This document shows positions 15,604 through 24,130 of a stretch of 64,000 nt of DNA, in pieces. The notes beneath the pieces are model-generated. The model was not told where the DNA came from. It saw only the letters and a program-made list of their open reading frames with translations, and ran no database searches. How positions within the stretch are numbered: position 1 is the stretch's first letter; every line of letters begins with the position of its first letter. This DNA is from DATGKG01 sp963851325 (lineage in GTDB: Bacteria; Desulfobacterota; Binatia; Binatales; Binataceae): contig CAWKOR010000001.1 in assembly GCA_963851325.1 (NCBI GenBank), positions 2,046,001-2,110,000 on the forward strand. Direction: 5' to 3'. The translations under genes were made by a program, and so were the position numbers.

Positions 15604-17280
15604 TTAGTTTTTGGTAGAGCGAAGTACAGTTCCCGGCATCGCACCCGAATGCTTGCCGTGGTCGTATAGTAATTGACCGTTGACGATTGTGTATTCGATT
15701 CCCTGCGACGGCATCACCAGGCGCTTTCCGCCACCGGGGAGGTCATTGCGCATCTGCGCGCGTCGCGCCGAGCCGACCGTGTTGGGATCGAAGATCGCCA
15801 CATCAGCCGCGAGGCCCTTCTTCAGCCGCCCTCGATCCTTGATGCCGAAAAAGTCCGCCGGCTCCGCGGTCAGCCTCTGCACGCCGCGCTCCAGCGTGAT
15901 CGCCTGCTTCTCGCGCACCCAATGGCCGAGCAGGTAGGTGCAATATCCCGCGTCGCACAGCATGTTGACGTGCGCGCCGCCGTCCGAGAGCCCGACCAGC
16001 GTACGATCATCCTTGATAAGACGCTCGATACCGTTCTCATCGAACTGCGCCATCGTGTATTGGATGTTGAGATCGTCCTCGAGCGCGAGGTCGATGAAGG
16101 TGTCGAGCGGGTCTGTGCCGCGCTCTTCGGCGATTTCGGCGACGGTTTTGCGCTCAAGCGGCTTCATCGCGGGATTGGTGACTTCGAGGACCTCGACCCG
16201 ATGCCACTTGCCCCCGAACAGGCGCGGCTTTTTCATCTCCTCGCGCCACCGATTGCGCCAGCCCTTGTCGCGATAGATTTCCTTCTGCTTCTCGCGCGGC
16301 TGGTTGAAAATGGGATTCCACGATTCGGTATCCGCGAAGGTGAATGGATTGCTGAGATCCATTTGCACCACGAAGGGCTTGGGCAAGACCTGCGGAACTC
16401 CGCCGCGCCGGATGAGCGGCTCGAGCCGACGCATCGTGTCGTCGCAGACCTCCGGATGCTTGGGCTGACTCGACATCCCGAGCCAGGTCACCGGTCGCGT
16501 GCTTTCGTTCACCAGGAATCCCAGCAAATCTTCTTCCTCCTCAGACACGCGTCCCGCGCGCCGAGTCAGAGCGACCTCGATAGCGCCCTTGCCGAGCTCG
16601 CGCAGCGTGCCCGCGTAGGCCTTCAGCTCATCGCGGCTTGCGAGCCGGCACGCGAGCGGACGTCCCTTGAATCCGATGTGCTGAGGCAGCGTCGTGGTAG
16701 ACCATCCGAACGCACCCGCTGCGACCGCCTCTTTGATAAGCGCCGCAATCTTCGCCGTCTCGTCGGGTGTCGCCTCGCGCTGCATCGATTCTTCGCCCAT
16801 CACGTAATGGCGAAAGGGAGTGAGCGGCGCCATGAAGCCGAGGTTGATCCCGCTGCCACGCTTCTGCGCCGCATCCATGAATTGGGGAAACGTAGTCCAG
16901 TCCCAGGTGATGCCCTTGTTGAGGGCGTCGTAGGGAATCGCCTCGACATTCACGAGATCCCAGGCCGCGACGTCGTGTACGTCGGGCTTGCACGGCGCAA
17001 TACCAACGCCGCAGTTGCCCATCACCACCGAGGTCACGCCATGCCAACTGGTGCAGGTGACCAGGGGATCCCAGCAGATTTGTGCGTCGTAGTGAGTGTG
17101 CGGATCGATGAAGCCGGGGGCGACGATGAGGTCCGACGCATCAATGGTGCGCTTGGCAGGTTCGGTGACGCTGCCGATTTCTTCGATTTTGCCGTTGGCG
17201 ATCGCGACGTCGGCGCGCACGCGCGCAGCGCCGGTGCCGTCGACCACAGTGCCATTTTTGATTAGTAGGTCGTACGACAT
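15604..17280 (-). CDS. Amidohydrolase, D-aminoacylase/N-acyl-D-amino-acid deacylase type
   Basis: 558 residues. N-terminal small beta domain YDLLIKNGTVVDGTGAARV, then APGFIDPHTHYDAQICWDP (HxH metal site), VVMGNCGVGIAPCKP with the bridging Cys typical of D-aminoacylases, and LVGLSDGGAHVNMLCDAG with the catalytic Asp. C-terminal RLKKGLAADVAIFDPNTV returns to the beta domain. AAGGAAAG precedes ATG 17280. 12 bases after the upstream amidohydrolase, so co-transcribed. Acts on an amide or related C-N bond; the substrate is not known. Confidence 0.9.
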   Translation of the reverse strand: MSYDLLIKNGTVVDGTGAARVRADVAIANGKIEEIGSVTEPAKRTIDASDLIVAPGFIDPHTHYDAQICWDPLVTCTSWHGVTSVVMGNCGVGIAPCKPDVHDVAAWDLVNVEAIPYDALNKGITWDWTTFPQFMDAAQKRGSGINLGFMAPLTPFRHYVMGEESMQREATPDETAKIAALIKEAVAAGAFGWSTTTLPQHIGFKGRPLACRLASRDELKAYAGTLRELGKGAIEVALTRRAGRVSEEEEDLLGFLVNESTRPVTWLGMSSQPKHPEVCDDTMRRLEPLIRRGGVPQVLPKPFVVQMDLSNPFTFADTESWNPIFNQPREKQKEIYRDKGWRNRWREEMKKPRLFGGKWHRVEVLEVTNPAMKPLERKTVAEIAEERGTDPLDTFIDLALEDDLNIQYTMAQFDENGIERLIKDDRTLVGLSDGGAHVNMLCDAGYCTYLLGHWVREKQAITLERGVQRLTAEPADFFGIKDRGRLKKGLAADVAIFDPNTVGSARRAQMRNDLPGGGKRLVMPSQGIEYTIVNGQLLYDHGKHSGAMPGTVLRSTKN

Positions 17281-17292
17281 GATGCTTTCCTT

Positions 17293-18456
17293 CTAGTTCA
17301 GATCCATGCGATAGAGTTTCGCCGCGTTGTCACAGGTCATCTTGCGCGTGACGTCGTCGGGAATTCCCTCGAAGTCCTTCGCGATCACCTTTAGTGAATC
17401 GGGCCAGGTCGAATCGGCGTGCGGGAAGTCGGACGCCCACATGTAGTTGTCGGCGCCGAAATAGCGCCACGTCATCGGCCCGATCATGTCGTCCTGGAAC
17501 GTGACCCATACGTTGCGGCGCACGTACTCGCTCGGCTTCAGCTTGAGGCCGACCTTGTCCCACATCACACCGAATTTTTCGTAGACGTGATCGAGGCGAT
17601 ACATGAAGTGCGCGACCCAGCCGCTGTCGTTTTCGGCCGACACGACCTTGAGCGCGGGAAAGCGATCGAGCACGCCGCCGAAGATCATCTGCTGGAGCGA
17701 CTTCTGCACCGAATGCACCGCGCCCATCGCGTTGAGCAGGAATGGCGCGGGACCGCCGCGGTCGTCGCCGGCATCAAGCATTGAGCGGGCGGGCGTACCG
17801 TCGGGCCTGGCCTTGGCGGTGTTCTCCTTCTTTCCGGTGACGACGTGGAGCGAGAGCGGCATGCCGAGTTCCTGCGCCGCGGCCCAAAACGGATCGTAGT
17901 CGGCGGCGAAGTAGGGTTTCTCCCTGGGCGGCGAGCCCCAAATCATCGCGCCACGCAGACCAAGCTTCGCGCATCGCTCGAGTTCGCGGGCGCCGGCGGC
18001 GGGATCCTCCAACGAGATGAGCGCGATTGGATACAGACGCTTGCGATTGTAGGACGCATATTCGTTGATCCAGTCGTTGTATGCGCGGAAGCAGGCCTGC
18101 TGGAGTTCCGCATCGTCGAGCCCGAACAGCGACATGCCGAGGGTGGTGTAAATGACCTCGGCCGAAACGCCGTCGACATCCTGATCCTTGAGCCGCTCGG
18201 CCGGGTCCCAACCCGAAGGCCGCGCGGCCTCGTAGCCTTTCTTGAGATGTTGCTTGAGATCGTCGCCGCTCTTGCCGATCCCGAAGCCGCCCGCAACCGG
18301 AAACGGGCGCACTCCGGGGGCGGAAAACAGGTGCCCTTTGGAAGTGCTCACCACGCGCGGAGCTTTGTCGCGAAGCTTCGCATCCAGACGTGAGGTCCAG
18401 AGATCGGCGGGTTCCATCGCGTGAGAATCGGCCGAGATGACACGGTTCGAGGCCAT
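17293..18456 (-). CDS. Amidohydrolase 2 family protein (decarboxylase-like)
   Basis: 387 residues. The metal site starts VISADSHAMEPADLWTSRLD; other elements are LGLRGAMIWGSP, PLSLHVVTGKKE, the motif VVSAENDSGWVAHFMYRLDH, and WASDFPHADSTWPDS near the C terminus. This matches the PF04909 family (ACMSD-like decarboxylases and hydrolases). GGAGGAGG precedes the ATG. First gene of the minus-strand operon running towards 11.1 kb, and divergent from a related amidohydrolase at 18661. Confidence 0.9.
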   Translation of the reverse strand: MASNRVISADSHAMEPADLWTSRLDAKLRDKAPRVVSTSKGHLFSAPGVRPFPVAGGFGIGKSGDDLKQHLKKGYEAARPSGWDPAERLKDQDVDGVSAEVIYTTLGMSLFGLDDAELQQACFRAYNDWINEYASYNRKRLYPIALISLEDPAAGARELERCAKLGLRGAMIWGSPPREKPYFAADYDPFWAAAQELGMPLSLHVVTGKKENTAKARPDGTPARSMLDAGDDRGGPAPFLLNAMGAVHSVQKSLQQMIFGGVLDRFPALKVVSAENDSGWVAHFMYRLDHVYEKFGVMWDKVGLKLKPSEYVRRNVWVTFQDDMIGPMTWRYFGADNYMWASDFPHADSTWPDSLKVIAKDFEGIPDDVTRKMTCDNAAKLYRMDLN

Positions 18457-18660
18457 ATGGGTCCTCCTCCTTGCAACGGCGCTAAGCGGCGTTCGCCGCG
18501 TTTCAATTGATCCTTCTATCGCAATTCAGCGCGGAGATAACAAGCGCGATCGCGATCGGCCGGACTAATGCGCGCCTGTACCCGATGCCTTTCTTCGATT
18601 ATTTTGATGCTCGTGCGCAGGACCGTTCCGCGCAACACAGATCGAGGAGATCGAAGCACC
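18457..18660. promoter_or_regulatory. Divergent promoter region between two amidohydrolases
   Basis: 204 bases between two head-to-head amidohydrolase genes; it must hold both promoters. GAGGAG at 18644-18649 is the ribosome site of the plus-strand gene. No clear operator was seen. Confidence 0.4.
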
Positions 18661-19827
18661 ATGCCGTACGCCGAAGGCCGCGTCTTTAACGACGCCGATA
18701 GTCATGTGATGGAAACCCGCGACTGGATGACGCGCTATGCCGATCCATCGGTCCGCGAGCGCCTCGCCCCGCTGGACCTTTCCTCGGGTGGCGTTGCGTA
18801 TCAGGTCGAGCAGGCCGTCACCGCCGCGGAAAATCGCAAGACCGATCCCGAGGCGGTCGCCGAGGCTGAGGCCAACCTGATGCTATATAAAGGATGGAAG
18901 GCGCTGGGCGCTTTCGATTCGCGCGAGCGCACCCAAGCGCTCGACCTGCTCGGCTTCAACCAGCAGCTCGTGTTTACCACCTTCGCACTTTCGCATTTCT
19001 GGGGAATCTTCAAGCGCGGCGAATCCGATCCGAGTGTTGTCTATGGCGGCGCGCGTGCACACAATCGCGCGATCGCGGAGTTCTGCGCGAGGGACAGGCG
19101 CCTGATGGCGGTGGGGTTTGTGCCACTGGATGACGCCGAACTGGCGGTGCGCGAGATCGATGAAGCGATCGCGCTCGGGTGCGCCGCGATACATATTCCC
19201 TCGGTGCCGCCGGGAAAGATTTCGCCGACTCATCCCAAGTACGACGGCGTTTGGGCGCGCCTTCAAGATGCCGACGTTCCTTTCATGCTGCATGTTGGCG
19301 GCGGCGGGATGCCGTTCCCGAAGGCGTTTTTCAACAACGATCGGCCGGTGACCGACTTCCTGGGCGGCGGTGAAAATTTCCACTCGAAAGATTTCATGGT
19401 CGGGCATTACGGACCCGAAATGTTCCTCTCCGCGATGGTGCTCGACGGCGTCTTCGAAAAATTCCCGCGCCTGCGCGGCGGATGCATCGAGCAGGGCGCG
19501 ATGTGGATCGTGCCGTGGCTGAAGCGTCTCGACATTTCGCAGGATACCTTCGTCCGTACCGAACCCGCGCTGCGCCTGCCCATGAAGGCGTCGGACTATG
19601 TGCGCCGTCAGCTCAAGTTCACTCCGTACCCGCATGAGCCGGTGGGCTGGATCATCGAGCAGGCCGGGCCCGAGTTGTGCCTGTTCTCGTCGGACTACCC
19701 GCACATCGAGGGCGGGCGCAATCCGCTGAAGCGATTTGAGAATTCGACGACCGGCATCGACGAGAAGGCGAAGCATCGCTTCTACACCAGCAACTTCGTT
19801 GAGATGATGGGCTCGCGTGCCGCATAG
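18661..19827 (+). CDS. Amidohydrolase 2 family protein
   Basis: 388 residues. FNDADSHVMETRDWMTRYAD is the N-terminal metal site, then AAIHIPSVPPGKISPTHPKY, FMLHVGGGGMPFPKAFF, RGGCIEQGAMWIVPWLKRLD, and ELCLFSSDYPHIEGGRNPLK at the C-terminal metal Asp. Same PF04909 family as the gene across the divergent promoter, so the pair may act on related substrates. ATG 18661 is preferred to an upstream extension because GAGGAG lies 11 bases before it and similarity begins there. Confidence 0.9.
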   Translation: MPYAEGRVFNDADSHVMETRDWMTRYADPSVRERLAPLDLSSGGVAYQVEQAVTAAENRKTDPEAVAEAEANLMLYKGWKALGAFDSRERTQALDLLGFNQQLVFTTFALSHFWGIFKRGESDPSVVYGGARAHNRAIAEFCARDRRLMAVGFVPLDDAELAVREIDEAIALGCAAIHIPSVPPGKISPTHPKYDGVWARLQDADVPFMLHVGGGGMPFPKAFFNNDRPVTDFLGGGENFHSKDFMVGHYGPEMFLSAMVLDGVFEKFPRLRGGCIEQGAMWIVPWLKRLDISQDTFVRTEPALRLPMKASDYVRRQLKFTPYPHEPVGWIIEQAGPELCLFSSDYPHIEGGRNPLKRFENSTTGIDEKAKHRFYTSNFVEMMGSRAA

Positions 19828-19828
19828 G

Positions 19829-21392
19829 ATGGCACGCGAGTGGTGGCAGGACGCGGTTTTCTACCAGATCTATCCGCGCAGTTTCGCGGATGAGAATGGC
19901 GACGGAATCGGCGACCTCGACGGCATCACCGCGCATCTCGACTATCTGGCCTCGCTCGGTATCGATGCGATCTGGCTGAGCCCGATCAATCCGTCGCCGC
20001 TGCGGGACTGGGGCTACGATGTCAGCGACTACTGCGACGTGCATCCGGACCTCGGCACGCTCGCGAGTTTCGATCGGCTGATCGCGCGAGGCGCATCGGC
20101 GCAACATTCACATCGTCCTCGACCTGGTGCCGAATCATACCTCCGACCAGCATGCGTGGTTCCATGAGTCGCGATCCTCGCGGACCAATTCGAAACGCGA
20201 TTGGTACATCTGGCAGCCCGGGCGCAATGGATCTGCACCGAACAATTGGAAGAGCACCTTCGGCGGTTCGGCGTGGGAGTTCGATCCGGCCAGCGGCGAA
20301 TGGTACCTGCATTCGTTTTTGCGCGAGCAGCCGGATCTCAACTTCCGCAATCCCGAGGTGGTGGCTGCGATGCATCAGGTGCTTCGCTTCTGGCTCGATC
20401 GCGGCGTCGACGGCTTCCGCGTCGATGTGATCGCGCAGATGATCAAGGACGCGCAGTTTCGCGACAACCCGGAAGTACCGGCGGGTCAGCATCTATCGCA
20501 GCTCGAGCGGCTCGCCTACGAACAGCGCTACAGCTCCGATCAGCCCGAGGTGCACGAAATCATTCGAGGCTTTCGACGCGTGCTCGACAGCTATCGAGAT
20601 CGCATGATGGTTGGCGAGGTATGGCCGCGCGAGCAGCGCTCGTTGGCCGATTACCTGCGTCCCGACGAATTGCAACAGGCGTTCAACTTCCGTTTCCTGT
20701 TCTCGCCGTGGAACGCGAGCGCCTTTCGCTCGCGCATCGAGGAGGTCGAAGCACTACTCGGCGCCGATGCGTGGCCGACCTACACGCTTTCGAATCACGA
20801 TTTTCCCCGCCACATCACGCGCTACGGCGCGTCGAATGCCGATGCTCGCGCGCGGATGGCTGCCGTGTTGCTTCTCACGATGCGCGGCACTCCCTTTATC
20901 TACTATGGCGAGGAAATCGGAATGCCGGATGTTGCGATACCCGCTGACCGCAAACGCGATCCGGTTGGACGCGATGGCTGCCGCACTCCGATGCAGTGGG
21001 ATGCCTCGCTAAACGGCGGATTCACCAGCGCCTCGCAAGCGTGGCTACCGATCGGCGACTGCGATGCCATCAACGTGGCGAAGCAACTCGGCGAAGAATC
21101 CTCGATCCTGTCGCTGTATCGGCGCATGATTCATCTGCGTAAGACCAGCCGCGCGCTGTCGGAGGGAACGTATCGCACCGAAGCGAGCGCGCCCGAGGAC
21201 TGCCTCGTCTTCCATCGCGAGGCATCGAATCAGCACGTGATGGTGGTACTGAATTTCGCGGACAAACCACGACACATTCAGGTCCCCCACGCGTCGATTC
21301 TGCTCAGCAGCGATCACAATCGCGGCAAAGTCATCATGCGCGGCAGCATCGAACTCTCAGCCAACGCGGCGCTGGTCCTCGAAGTCTCGTAG
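19829..21392 (+). pseudogene. GH13 alpha-glucosidase/alpha-amylase with a one-base frameshift
   Basis: Glycoside hydrolase 13 (oligo-1,6-glucosidase/trehalose synthase-like), about 520 residues if corrected. The first frame gives EWWQDAVFYQIYPRSFADEN, IDAIWLSPINPSP and FDRLIAR; the second frame, offset by +1, gives AHRRNIHIVLDLVPNHTSDQ onward. The junction is in GCGCGAGGCGC at about 20085-20093; removing one G restores the family sequence exactly. Catalytic residues remain in the second part: DGFRVDVI (nucleophile Asp), MVGEVW (acid Glu), TLSNHDFPR. Either a genuine recent frameshift or a single-base sequencing error; the otherwise perfect preservation favours error or a very recent event. 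ATG 19829 overlaps nothing; it starts 2 bases after the previous stop. Confidence 0.85.
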
Positions 21393-21439
21393 CTCGCCTC
21401 CCGGCATTGCGCAGGACGCGATGCCTCACCTAAATTCCA

Positions 21440-24040
21440 ATGATGCATAAGCCGCGCTTTTTCGATCTCCTCGCACTCACCAATCAGCTCGCCGACGAGG
21501 CTACCTTCGGCGCGTTTGCAAACGGAATCCGCCGTCCGTTTCAGCCCGACTACATCGAACCGAAATGGCCGCGCGACCGCGTGGTCGATGTCAAGCACAT
21601 CAAGCTCGAGGTCGCGCTCGACTTCAAGGCGCGCCGCATCGCGGGGACCGCGACGCACACGGTCGCGGCGATTCTCGATGGCCTGAGGCAACTTGAGTTC
21701 GATGCCGCCGAAATGGAAGTCGGCGCGGTACGGGTCGGCGGCGAGTCTCATTCGTTCGAACATAGCGATGAAAAACTGCGCATCAGCCTCGAACGCGCGC
21801 TCAATGCGGGTGATGAAGTCGAAGTTGCGATCGACTATTCGGCGCGGCCGCGGCGTGGCCTGTATTTCATCGGTCCCGATGCCGGCTATCCCGACAAGCC
21901 GCTGGAGGCATGGACGCAGGGCGAGGACGAGGACTCGCGCTACTGGTTTCCCTGCTACGACTACCCCAACGACCGCGTGACCAGCGAGGTCATCGCAACG
22001 GTGCCCGAAACTTTCACCGCGGTTTCCAATGGCGAGCTGCTTTCGAGCAACGTCAATCGCACCGAGCATACTCGCACCTTTCATTGGCGCCACGACGTCG
22101 AGCATTCGTCGTACTTGATGAGCCTCGCGGCAGGCGAGTTCGTCGAGATCCGCGAATCCGCGGGCACTACCCCGGTCACTTACTATGTCCGCGCGGGCCG
22201 CGAGGACGATGCGCGCCGCGCCTTCGGCAATACGCCGCGAATGATCCAGTTTTTTGAGAAGGCGATCGGGGTGCCCTACCCCTACGCCAAATATGCGCAG
22301 GTCGCGGTCGCCGATTTCATTTTCGGGGGAATGGAAAATACCTCCGCCACCACCCAGACCGCCGACACCCTACATGATGCACGCGCGCACCTGGATTTCT
22401 CCAGCGACCCGCTGGTGGCTCACGAGCTGGCGCATCAATGGTGGGGCGACCTGCTGACCTGCCGCGACTGGTCGCACGCATGGCTGAACGAGGGTTTCGC
22501 GACCTACTTCGAGGCGCTGTGGTGCGAGGAGGACAAGGGCGCCGACGAGTTCGCGTGGAATCTGCGTCAGGATCGGATGGCGATCATCGATGAGGATTCG
22601 CGTTCATATCGCCGTCCGGTCGTTACCAACAAGTATCGCGCGCCGATCGAGCTGTTCGATCGTCATCTGTATGAGAAGGGCAGCCTCATCCTTCATATGT
22701 TGCGGCGCACGGTCGGCGATGAGCTGTTTTTCAAATCGCTCAACCTCTATTGCACGAGGCATCGCGGCCACAATGTAATCACGCAGGATCTGCAGCGCGC
22801 ATTCGAAGATGCGACCGGGCGCAACCTGGATTTCTTTTTCGACCAGTGGGTCTATAAGGAAGGCCATCCGGAGCTGGAGATTTCCAGCAGCTACGACGAC
22901 AAGCAGAAGCTCGCCAGTGTCACTATCAAGCAGACGCATAAGACCTCGGACACGACGCCGGTGTTCCGATTCCCGGTGACCATCGCGCTGATGGACGCCG
23001 ACGGCAACGAAGCGCGTCATCAGGTGGAGATAAAGGACAAGGACAACATCTTTCACCTGCCGGCGGAGTCGACTCCCAAAGCGGTTCGCGTCGATCCCGG
23101 TTTCGACGTGCTCAAGACCTTCAAGCATAAGCGCGGACGCGAAGCGCTCGAGAAAGTTCTCAAGCACGCGCCCGAAGCGATCGGTCGCGCCGAAGCCGCG
23201 CGTGAGTTGGGCAAGGAGGGCAGTCCGCAGGGGGTCGCCGCACTGCGCGAGGCGCTGCTCAATGACAAATTCTGGGGGGTGCAAGCTGACGCGGCTGCGG
23301 CGCTCGGCACGGTACGGACTTCCGACGCGCGCGATGCGCTGATCGAGGGCCTCGCGCTTGCGCATCCCAAGTCCCGCCGCGCGGTCGCTCGTGCGCTCGG
23401 CGAATTCCGCGGCGATTCCGACGCCGCCGCTGCTCTCGCGGCCGTACTGGAGAGAGGCGACGCGAGCTACTTCGTCGAATCCGAGGCGGCCTATGCTCTC
23501 GGCCGCACCCGCGATGCGAGCGCGTTCGGACATCTGCAAAATGCGCTGGCGAAGGACTCCTACCTCGACACGATGCGCGCCAATGCGCTGGGCGGCATGG
23601 CTGAACTGCGCGACGAGCGCGGCATCGAAATCGCGCGGCAATGGTGCGCCTACGGCCGGCCACCGCGGGCGCGGGTTGCTGCGATTGGCGCATTGGCAAG
23701 ATTTGCGAAGCTCAATGAAAGCCATCGCGAGGCGATCGTGGATTTCCTCGTGTCGCTGGTTGACGATCCGGAGTTTATGGTGCGGATGCGCATTCCCGGG
23801 GCGTTCGAGGAAATCGGCGACGCGAGCGCGATCGAAGCGCTGCGCCGCCTGCTCGATCGCGATCTCGACGGTCGGATCCATCGCCGCACCCAGCACGCGA
23901 TCGATGCGTTGCTCGCCGGACGCAGCCGCATCGAAGAGGGCAATCGGCTCCGCAGCGAGATGGACAAGCTGCGCGACGACAATCGCAAGCTCAAAGAGCG
24001 CCTCGACAAACTGGAAGCTGCCGGCAAATCCAAAACTTGA
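21440..24040 (+). CDS. M1 family metallopeptidase with C-terminal HEAT repeats
   Basis: 866 residues. Aminopeptidase N-like: the exopeptidase motif is GGMEN (296-300; most have GAMEN), zinc site HELAHQWW at 328-335 with the third ligand in WLNEGFATYFE (Glu351). A catalytic Tyr region is near FDRHLYEKGSLILHMLRR. After about residue 560 come repeated Ala-rich helices (REALLNDKFWGVQADAAAAL, RRAVARALGEFRGDSDAAAA) typical of HEAT/PBS-lyase repeats, and a coiled coil of Lys/Glu/Leu ends the protein. No signal peptide, so cytoplasmic. It should trim N-terminal residues from peptides; the HEAT part may bind a partner. Confidence 0.9.
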   Translation: MMHKPRFFDLLALTNQLADEATFGAFANGIRRPFQPDYIEPKWPRDRVVDVKHIKLEVALDFKARRIAGTATHTVAAILDGLRQLEFDAAEMEVGAVRVGGESHSFEHSDEKLRISLERALNAGDEVEVAIDYSARPRRGLYFIGPDAGYPDKPLEAWTQGEDEDSRYWFPCYDYPNDRVTSEVIATVPETFTAVSNGELLSSNVNRTEHTRTFHWRHDVEHSSYLMSLAAGEFVEIRESAGTTPVTYYVRAGREDDARRAFGNTPRMIQFFEKAIGVPYPYAKYAQVAVADFIFGGMENTSATTQTADTLHDARAHLDFSSDPLVAHELAHQWWGDLLTCRDWSHAWLNEGFATYFEALWCEEDKGADEFAWNLRQDRMAIIDEDSRSYRRPVVTNKYRAPIELFDRHLYEKGSLILHMLRRTVGDELFFKSLNLYCTRHRGHNVITQDLQRAFEDATGRNLDFFFDQWVYKEGHPELEISSSYDDKQKLASVTIKQTHKTSDTTPVFRFPVTIALMDADGNEARHQVEIKDKDNIFHLPAESTPKAVRVDPGFDVLKTFKHKRGREALEKVLKHAPEAIGRAEAARELGKEGSPQGVAALREALLNDKFWGVQADAAAALGTVRTSDARDALIEGLALAHPKSRRAVARALGEFRGDSDAAAALAAVLERGDASYFVESEAAYALGRTRDASAFGHLQNALAKDSYLDTMRANALGGMAELRDERGIEIARQWCAYGRPPRARVAAIGALARFAKLNESHREAIVDFLVSLVDDPEFMVRMRIPGAFEEIGDASAIEALRRLLDRDLDGRIHRRTQHAIDALLAGRSRIEEGNRLRSEMDKLRDDNRKLKERLDKLEAAGKSKT

Positions 24041-24130
24041 TCACCAATCTCCGAGAGCGGGTTCTTGCATCACGCTGTTACCAGGACCAGTCTGGCATCG
24101 CCTTGTAAATTTGTACCAGGAGCTTTTTCG

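Noticed and set aside
15673..17265. 530-codon plus-strand frame opposite the D-aminoacylase-type gene
   Set aside because: Arg/His/Asp-rich shadow sequence; the minus strand has the metal and catalytic motifs.
20080..20100. Programmed +1 frameshift in the GH13 gene
   Set aside because: There is no slippery sequence with a rare or stop codon at the junction, and GH13 enzymes are not known to use recoding; an error or mutation is simpler.
22604..23896. 430-codon minus-strand frame opposite the M1 peptidase
   Set aside because: Shadow of the HEAT-repeat region with no family similarity.
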